Shown here: one piece after another, positions 1 through 9,900 of the stretch
Position numbering within the stretch: the stretch's first letter is position 1
Layout: every line of letters begins with the position of its first letter
DNA from: Aradus depressus
Taxonomy: Eukaryota > Arthropoda > Insecta > Hemiptera > Aradidae
Reading direction: 5' to 3'
Length of the DNA: 64,000 nt
Assembly (NCBI GenBank): GCA_963662175.1
Contig: OY759223.1
Span: forward strand, 10,208,249 to 10,272,248
Translations under genes and position numbers: made by a program
The notes under the pieces: model-generated
Database searches by the model: none
The model's input: the letters and a program-made list of their open reading frames with translations, nothing else
What the model was told of the DNA's origin: nothing

Positions 1-199
1 GTTCGAAACCCGGCCGAGGCCCTTAGTTTATTTTCTCTGGGAGGTAAAATAAATTTAAGCACGCCGTCCTTCGGATGGGACGTTAAGCGATGGTCCCGAG
101 CCTCTACGGTGTTAGGTACTCGTTAAAGACCCCTGCCTTATGTGAATAAAAATTTAGGGTAAGCAAAATTTAGGACTCCCACAGTGGAGTCGGGCTCAA
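1..199 (+). mobile_element. SINE1 copy, 5' end cut by window edge
   Basis: The window opens inside the tRNA-like B-box region (gttcgaaacccggccgagg). It continues with the body shared by all SINE1 copies (aaacttaagcacgccgtcc, gatgggacgttaagcgatgg, aaaatttaggactcccac). The 3' third and the CCTAA tail are missing. Confidence 0.85.
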
Positions 200-526
200 C
201 AAAAAATTATCAGGTTGGCGACAGAAATCGCAATAAGAAATTTAAAAGATTTTCTGGTCTGTTTTCTTAAAATTCCCTGATATTTCTTCACCATTATTAG
301 TTCTTAACACATCCTAACAATTTCACTATAATTTCAAAGCCTATTCAATATTTTCCTTAGTTCTCGTAAAAACAATCAAACATTTTTCTGTGATTACAGA
401 CAAATGGTTGATTGCTTTAACGAGAACTAAATAAATGATCGATAATGCATTGCATGTATAGTGTATTGTTAAGTCTTGACTTGGAATTAACCTGCAACAA
501 CATAAATCCTGGGCCTTGTTTATAAT

Positions 527-766
527 TAAAGACTCAACTATGAGGCTCAAGATCGCAGGTTCGAACCCGGCCTTAGGTTTTTTATCTAGGTGAAAAAACC
601 TTGAACACACCGTCCTTCTGATGTTCGGTACTCGTTAAATACCCCTAATCCTAGATGAATAAACCTAGGTAGGCAACATTTAGAACTCCCATAGTAGAGT
701 CGGGCTCATAGTTAGTAGTAGGCGATATAACCTCATAATTAAAGCCCGGGCATGAGTCAATAACTA
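527..766 (+). mobile_element. SINE1 copy, diverged
   Basis: The B-box-like ggttcgaacccgg is followed by the SINE1 body with many small deletions. The hairpin segment ccagagtgacgaaagagcgctctgg is absent. It ends at the aaagcccgggcatgagtc motif without a CCTAA tail. Confidence 0.75.
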
Positions 767-800
767 ACTTATTACGATAGTATGACTATACTCCACTTAC

Positions 801-976
801 ATACTCCGGTTTGAGTTTCTTGTCGCCTCCCCGGCCGACGGTTCGTTCCAGTTTGTCCAGATGTGTCGTAAGGAACTCTTGGTCCTTGAGTCGCAGCTCT
901 TCCCCTATGATTTCCAGATCTCGGATCGGGTCCACCTCCCCCTCCACGTGGGTCACATCTCCGTCTTCAAATGCTC
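801..976 (-). CDS. OLA1: OLA1 fourth coding exon (helical domain start)
   Basis: This 176-bp exon has acceptor gtttttag and donor TAT|gtaagtgg. It encodes exactly 58 whole codons, [12 protein letters not shown] to KKLKPEY, after completing the split Arg codon. It corresponds to the family segment leading into the coiled-coil domain. The next exon, normally starting with Asp, lies outside the window. Confidence 0.93.
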
Positions 977-3900
977 CTAAAAACATACAAAAATAATAAA
1001 TCGACAACAATTTGAGGAGTACAAAAGAATTTACAACTAAATTGAAGAACTTGAGCATAAGAAGAACACTTCACGGTCAAATGAAATGATGAGGTACAGT
1101 CTGGTTCCATGAGTTGTTGACACAACAAAACTCATGGGTTTAAATGCCGCTTCACTCTTATTCACAGACCATGTGTATCATAATATATTTATTAAAATTA
1201 TTAATATAATAATATAATATATTATAATAATTAATGTAGGACTCATGTTCACCAGAGCGCTCTGGTAGTAGGCGATTTGACCTTTTAGTTAAAGCCCGGG
1301 CATGAGTCATAATAACTAACTTAGTGTCCTGTAACAACTATTCAAAAAACATACACGTGACGAAGTCTACTTCACTCAAGTGTATTTAATTTGTGGAAAA
1401 GGTGAACAAATTTGTCTGAAATTACGTGTCGTAAAATTGTCAGCCAAATCTAACAATTACCCAATAACTAAGATCCTTTAAGTCTTTTCTACAGACTACT
1501 GTATTATTATGACAGATCTTTGAAGGAAAAATGTCAGTGTTGAGACAGGAGATTGAGTGTTCTTCAACTTAAACTGCGACAGGATGAGGGTGGGGGTAAT
1601 TTTCGAAAATTAACAGCATTACAGACCAGAAGAATGAAAGGGAGAGGAAAAAAAGGATACATTTTTGACAAAAAGGTACAGGTGATTGTGAATGAATGGA
1701 CAGATGCAGTGTTGCATGTTGCATTTTGTGGCAGGGATATGTTTACCTGACCTCAAAACTACCTCCCCTCACTCCTCCTCCCCCCACCCCAACCCAATTT
1801 GACATATAGGCTCATTCATTTTTATTTTGTACTTCCCCAGCTCTATCAAGTATAGGGGAAGTTGTGTAATCGTTCAAGATTTGCGATCTACTCATTCCAT
1901 TAAGTTGTCGCTCTCTCTTCAAAACCAAACGACTGTAGATCAATACTTGATTTTCTAAGTTGAGGAACGCGGACATATTGTGAAAACTGATGAATAAAAC
2001 AAACTTATTTTTGAAATATTGTCCATTCCACTAAAGATATATATATATCTTTAGTGGAATAGACAATATTTCAAAAATAAGTTTGTTTTATTCATTTAAT
2101 ACTTGATTTACATAGTGGCCTCTGAATCCTCACACTAACTTTAGTGTCGATATATTGGGAGTTATTATGATTTTTGTGTCGAGCCCCCCCGCTCTATTCC
2201 CTCTCTTCTCATTGGCCGAATTCGCTAATCGATTTATGAGTTTTGGATTTACATATGAAATTTTGTATCAATAAATACCATTCATTAGAACTGCAGTTAT
2301 TAGAATTTTTGTGTTAAGCCTCTCCCCTAATCCCTCCTTCTTTCCCTTTGATCGATTTAGCTGAAAAATTAATAGGTGTCGTCCCTAACGGTTTTTGGAT
2401 ACACATATAATTTTTTTATCTTATTTTTTATATATTTTTTTTTTATTATTATTATTACTTATTTTATGTATGTATTATATACTATATTATTATTTTTTTT
2501 TTTTTAAATATTTTATTATCATTATCGTTCCAATTATTTTCTCATTATATACAGTTATTATTTTATACAGATTCTTCAAGACTTTTTTTTTTGGCTTCAT
2601 GTACGATGCATATTAGCCATGACTCTTGTAATAGTGTTTTACCTAATTATTTACGACGTCCATGGCCCCGGAAGGGAGTTTTATCTACGAAATAAAACTC
2701 ACTCCCGGACGGGAGTGAGTTTTATTTCTTAGATAAAATTCTTCAAGACTTCACGGAGACCTTTTTATTATAATTTTTTTATTTATTTTATTTTTTTCTC
2801 TCTTGTCTTTAGTTATCATTATGCATGAAGTGTTCCATTACCTATTGTCAACAAATTTACTTATGGTCTGTATCGATTGTAAATATGCATAATAAAATAT
2901 TTCAATAAAAAAACAATTTTGGAATCAGGGATCGGAAAACTTGTAATTCCTATGAAATCTCAACTTTGAATTTCTGACTGATAACATAACTTCCCCTATG
3001 CTTCGTACAGCTGGGGAAGTAGAATAGGACGTCTGTTTTTGTTCCTGTGTGTGTGTGTGTGTGTTCGTGAAAACGATAACTCCCGATAGAATGAATGTAT
3101 CGACATGAAACTATGTTTATCCACAACCACACAAAGACGACATCGATTTTCAGTCAAACCGGACATTGGGAAGAGGATGATTAGAGGAGGATTAATAGGA
3201 TTCGTCTATTATTTTCTGCGAAATCTACCGAAGAAAAGCAGGAGATCAGAGGAGGGGTACTTAACTCAAGAATCACAAATATATTGTCACGACAATTAGT
3301 ATAATTTATTTATTATACTTTATTATAAGTTCACTATACAGTTTGAGGACTGGTAGCTCAGAGGCAGTGATTGCTTACTGAGCACAAGATGGCGGGTTCG
3401 AAACCCGTCCTCCGGATGGAATGTTTTTGCGAAGGTCCCAAGCCTGAGCTACTGATGTCGCAGATAGAGGTAGGAGATGAACCCCGGTTTCTCACGGTTT
3501 CCTGTGGTCACACATATAGACCACACCATCTGTCCTACACCAAACCACCTCAGCTCAGCTGGTTGTGGCTTCTCTGTATTTCTTAAACTGATTTTTATTT
3601 TATCATGTTACCTTTTCCACATCATATGGCTCATTGTGATTTCCATTCATTCATTCTTTACCTCTTCAGTCACGCGAACTTCTCAGGATCTTTCCCTTTT
3701 TTTTTTTTAGTTTCGATTCTAAACCAAATCTAAGATGTCGCTATTCTTCTTCGCTAGAAGTGTTTCACGCAATGCATTTCCCCGCCTATCTAACATAACA
3801 GCTGTGAACTTTGTTAAAAATAAAACCTAAAAAATTATATCTTTAACAATTTCTATACCGGAGGTGTTTTTTATACTTTCCCAGCTTTACGAAGTATAGA

Positions 3901-6900
3901 GGAAGTTATCTAATCGACAGATTCGACGTCGAATTTTTGACAGAATTTCATGTTTTCCGACCTCCTGATTCCAACAATTTAAAAAATCTGTTTGTGCGTG
4001 TGTCAGTGAACACGATAACTCTCGATAGAGTGAATGTATCGACAAGAAATTTTGTATGTGTATTCAGAACCCTTTAAGGAAGATACATAATTTTCCGTGA
4101 CGTCGGTCGGAAGAGGATAAGCGTAGGGGGCTCAACTCAAATACCATATCAGCCAATGAAATGTGTTTCGACACAAAATTCAGAAACCACTATATAAGTT
4201 AAATATTGAGTTTTAGCCTAAACGGTTAAGGACAGCAAAACTTAGCTGATTAATTCGTGTTGTGGAAGTACATTGACGACGTTTTTCAACTAAGAACATT
4301 ATTGTGTTATAATGATCGATAGTGTCGACATTATATTTTCAATGTTGAAGAAAGTCGAGATTTTGTATAAATAAAAAACTCAATATTTGAACAACGTTTC
4401 GGAAACCATTTATTTCCTTCTTCAGGGTCTTTTTAAGCCTCCCCCTAATCTCTTCCTTTGGCCGATTTGGCTGAAAATCAATAGAAGAAATTATGGGATT
4501 CTGGATACACTTATAAAATTTCATATCGATACATTAATTCTGTCGGGTTTATTGGGTTCACAGATACAATTTTTTTTTTTTTTTTAATTTTTAGAGTTAG
4601 AAGGACGGAAAACATTAAATTTCGATGAAAACTCAACATCAAATTTCTGACCGATTATACAACTTGGTATAGCTGGAGGAGTAATGTTACTCACATATTA
4701 CTTAATGTACGTTTCTGACTTTACAGAGTTAGTCCGTCTTTTAATAGTTATACAATTTTATAGGTAGATAAGGTAACTTACGACACATATGGAAGAGAGC
4801 ATCGCATGCTTTGATATGGGACAGGAAAGCGTTGCCGAGCCCTTGTCCCTCAGAAGCACCTTTCACCAGGCCGGCGATGTCAACCACGTTGAGGAAGGCA
4901 GGAACCTTACTGTAACACAACACAGCTAATAATAATAATAATAATGATAATCATTTAATATATATAACGATAACATGATAGATGGATACGTCATACAATT
5001 TCATATAAGAAAATAGCTTATAAATTATATACATCAACCGAAATTAAATTTTAGATTATAAACACATATAGATACACAAATATCTGGGAGGTAAAATAAA
5101 CTTAAGCACGCCGTCCATCGGACGGGACGTTAAGCGATGGTCCCAAGCCTGTACGATGTCAGTTATTCGTTAAAGACCCCTGGCCCTAGGTGAATAAAAA
5201 TTTAGGATAGGCAAAATTTAGGAATCCCAGAGTAGAGTCGGGGGCTCATGTCCACCAGAGTGAAGAAAGAGCGCTCTGGTAGCAGGCGATATGACCTCGT
5301 AGTTAAAGCCCGGGCATGAGTCATAAAACCTAACCTAACCTATTTATTTTTATAAATTTGATATAATGTTATTATTAAGTACAATAATTGTAATAATTAT
5401 TATCAGTATTACTATTTTTTTAATATTATTTTTAAATTTTATTTTTTCTCTTTCTTTGATTATCTCTTTTAAGATGTATGGTTTTCATAGTGTCTTATTG
5501 TCTATAATAATAAAAAAAAAAAATCATCGATGAATCACCGGCCATATACTTCCCCAGAAAGAATTAATCAATTAACTTTTCGCTTCCAATCCAAAAGCAG
5601 TCAACCGTTTGCGCTAATATTCAATAGTTGGGTTTTTGAGTTAAGCCCCGTTTCCCTTCTGACGATTCCGCTGAAAATTTAAGTGTCGTCCTTGTGGGGT
5701 TTTGAATTCATAAATAAAATTTTGTCTCAATACATTCATTACAACGGCAATTATTAAAGTTTTTGAGTTAATTCCCCTTCGGCCGATTTGGCTGAAAATC
5801 ACACACATAAAATACATTTATTCGAGCTGCAGTTATTACAGTTTTTATGTTAAGCCTCCCCTATTAACTCCCCCAGCCCTTTGGTGAATATGTAAATAAC
5901 AAAATTATTACTGATGGCATGAGATCATTAATAAAATTCAAATCAGCTTTTCCTATCATTTCCTTTGGCAGATTTGGCTGAAAAAAAATAAGTGTCGTTT
6001 TTCCAGGGTTCTGAATTCACATATAAAATTTCGTTTCGATACATTCATTCTATCGTGTTCACAGACAGATTTTTATTTTCATGTTTGGAATTTAGAGGTC
6101 GGAAAAAATTAAACTCCGCTGAAAATTTCGCAACCGATTACATAACTTCTCTTATACTTTGTGTAGCTGAGGAAGTAAAATCAAATAATTTGTTTTATAC
6201 TGTTAGGCCCTGAAGAAGAAGTTTCCGACACCTTGGCCAAATACTGAGTTTGTATTTTAACTTATCTTTTTTATATTAAAGAAATAATGAGACAAGAAGT
6301 AATCTTTAAAAGAGGGTTTAGTCAATAGTTAAGTACCATTTAAGCTTTAGTCCATGTTTTCTTCTCTTTCCGGAGAAGATTGTGCTGACAATATCCTTCC
6401 TTGGGACTATAAAAGAGAATGGGGGAAAGATGCTGCTTCAATGCTGTTTTTTTTTTTTTTTTTTTTTTAAGGGAGCCTTTTTTTTCTATGTCGAAGGGAA
6501 ATACAAGAAAAGAAGCCACACCCTCCCCTCGGCTGACACAATGGAGACAGAGAGGGTGTCAATAGAGTATTCTAATGTAGAAGAGGCGATAGGGGGCTAA
6601 TTCAACGAACTGCATGTCTGGCAAATGGTTTTAGATTACCCACCATCCGGGAAATAAGAAAAAAATCAGTGTTGGGTCATGTCCCCTAGGCATCACTACT
6701 AAAAAAAAGTCTTCAGTGAATCACCTGTAGAATAGTTCCGCAGTAAGAATTAATTAGGTTCTCTCTCTCGCTGAAAATTAATATGTGTCTTCCTTATAGT
6801 TTTTGTGTTAAGCCTACCCCTGATACCCCTCTTCTCTTTGATCAATAGGTGTTATCCTTAGAAGTTTCTGGATAAATATCCAAAGTTTCGTGTCGATTCA

Positions 6901-9900
6901 TTCATACTGTCGGGAGTTATCGTGTACACAGCACGCACATTTTTTTAATTTCATTTTTGGAATCAAGGGGTCAGAAAAAATACAACTGAACATCGAATTT
7001 CTGACCGATAACGTAACATCCCTTATAAGTTAAAAAAGAAAAAGTAATGCAAACAAATGTAAGGATTTATGCCGTTGAATATCTGCCAAATTGATCAAAT
7101 AAATATACATTTTCTAAAAATGCAATATAAATGATAAAAAGTGAGAGATTAGGTTAGTGGTCGATAAAACTAACAAAGAATTTTGAGTATGCCTTCTTCA
7201 GGACCTGTATAAAATGACATTAAAAAAAAAATTCTGTAATCCGTATCTCCAATTTAATTGTGCTCATATATATTAGAAAAAAAATCGGTCAAATACAACT
7301 ATACTTGCACAATTAGTGTTTCGTGCCATCAGCTCCCAGTTATAAGGAAATAAACAATTCAATTGTTTATAACAATTGATCGCGCTAGAATTTTTCAATC
7401 CAGATAATTTTGGCTCAACCTACACCTAACTCTTAATGTTCATGATTTTTTTTTCAGATTTTTCTGAGCTACCCTTTTGGTGATAGGGGTGGGGGACAGC
7501 AATTTGTAAGTGTTTTTACCGAAAAATGTTTAAAACAACGTATAAAAAAAATACATCACATATATTGTTGAATTCGTGCATCAATAAGCATTCATTTGAC
7601 ACGCTACACGATGCCCTTGATTTTTTTTTTTTTTTTTTTTTTTCCATTTCCCAATTGACCACCTGAAATTAACCCGCAAAATCAAAATTCAACTTTTTAA
7701 ACTTCACGTCTATAATTGGGCCACCCTCTATCTCTGGGCTAAATTTTCAAATGTTTACGTCGAATAGTTTCAGAGAAAATCACCTGTGACAGACGGACAC
7801 CGAAGTGTTCCGTTTTGCTAATTTTGGCACGGAACGTTAAAAAAGTGTCAAATCTATGAGGAAGACATCTTATTCGGAAGAGCGATATGTAATTCCTATT
7901 CGATATTTTAACTTTAAAAAAAATACTAATGAGGTCATTGTTGTTTTGAAATTGGATAATGTTACTTATATTTTCAACCAAATCTATAGAAAATCGGTTT
8001 CGTCTCACATAACTTAGAACAATCTTGGTTCTATCTCAAACCAATTTTTCCTAATGCACCATAATGCAGCTATATAGAGACTACATATAATAGGGTGAAG
8101 CACCCCCGCAGGTCATCCCCCAATTTTCGAAAATCACCCGCCCCATTAACCTTTTTTTGATTTTTGTCTCTGAGAGGACGGACAGAGACTGCCGCTAATC
8201 ACACAACGATATATCCAACTCTCACTTTATGCCATTATTATTAATAGATAGAAACTAGACTCGGCGCCGGCTTTCTGGTCGCCACCTTAGTCCCATTCTT
8301 AGACCTATTTTTCAAAATAACCAAATACTTAGATCTTTTTGGCTCTGGGTTTTTAGTTCCTCAGCTGTATAGGGGAATGTCAGAAATGCGATGGTGAGTT
8401 TCATCTGTATTTCATGATTTTTTCAGCCCCCTCATGCCTAAAATTAATAAAAAAAAAAGCTTGTCTCTTGATGCGTCTCAACATGATACTCCCAATAAAA
8501 TGAACATATTATTACGATATTGTAGGGGGCGGGGGGCTCAACACAAAACACAAAAATTGCCAAAGTAATTAATATATCAACATACAATTTTATATGTAAA
8601 TTCAAACCCCATAACAATAACTATAAATTTTCCAAGGAAATGGTGGATCAGAGGACGGGACACATTTTAAAGAGCTTATAACCATCAATGTAAAGAGAAG
8701 AAAAAGTAGACAACGTAAAAGTAGGCAACCTCGAAAGCCGGCTAACATAAAATAATAAAATCTGCGAAAGGTCAGAAAATAGTTTTTATACTATGGGAGT
8801 CTTAAATATTGTATACACAGTTTGTTCACCTAGGGTAGGGGTTTTTAACGAGTACATGACATCGTACAGACTCGGGATCATCGCTTAACGTCCCATCCGA
8901 AGGACGGCATGCTCAAGATTTTTTTACCTCTCAGTTAAAAAAACGTAAGTGGCTCGGTGTAACTTTTATATTGTCTAATTCCACAAAAATATTCTTCATT
9001 ATTTTGGTCTTTTTATGAAATTAGACAATACAAAAATTAAACAGGTTTTTTGTTTTATCTATTTTATTAGCATCTCACTATATCGACATAGATCACAGAA
9101 ATGTATTAGGACAATGTATGGCTTCCTGAGCTGCGATACATTTCCAGTTAACAAAACGTTTGTAAAAATACATTTTCTCAAAATTAATAGAGAGAATAAA
9201 TAATTTTTCTGTTTTTTTTTATTGTTTCAACAGTTAGAATAAAGCGAATAGAGTACAACTATTTGAATAAATATAATATCTAAAATAACTTAAAAATTTA
9301 ATATAAAAATAAAATTTACCTGAGAGGTTTGTAGAACTCACAGAGATAGTCAAATCTGGCATCGGGTACAGGAACTCGACGTGTCTATAATACAACGAAT
9401 AACAGGTCAACACATCATATCAGAGTTACTCAAGGGATATTGTCAGAGAATACAAGCATCGATTATCCGCATAACGGTTATCCGAATATTTAGAACTAGC
9501 CCTCTTTCTGAAAAACAGACTTCCAACTCCTCATCCCATGTGTCCTAGAACCAATATTTTATATATGTATATGCAAGTCCATATTTTGCATATTCTAGTA
9601 GCTGACATCGTACAGGCTCAGGACCATCGCTTAACGTCTCGTGCTCAAGGGTTTTTTTACTGGGGATCAAAAAAAAAAAAGAAAAATAATTTCAAAAGCC
9701 AGCATTTACTAACTAAAGGAGACTGTTCGTTTATAGGCAAGGCGCTACTATTCTGAAGGGTATAACTCGGCTTCGAATGGACGCGAACGAAGGTTTTATA
9801 ACTAAAATTAAAGAAAATACTATATAATATATTTCTAAACGAAATATCGATAAAAAGTATCGATACCTAATTGTATTGATTTAATCTAGTAGTTGGTTGT

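Noticed and set aside
2395..2616. 73-codon hydrophobic ORF
   Set aside because: It is translation of a T-rich low-complexity region.
7188..7211. Another hammerhead-like site (CTGAAGA on the minus strand)
   Set aside because: The CTGAAGA box is present but neither helix II nor a GAAA box follows in a usable position.
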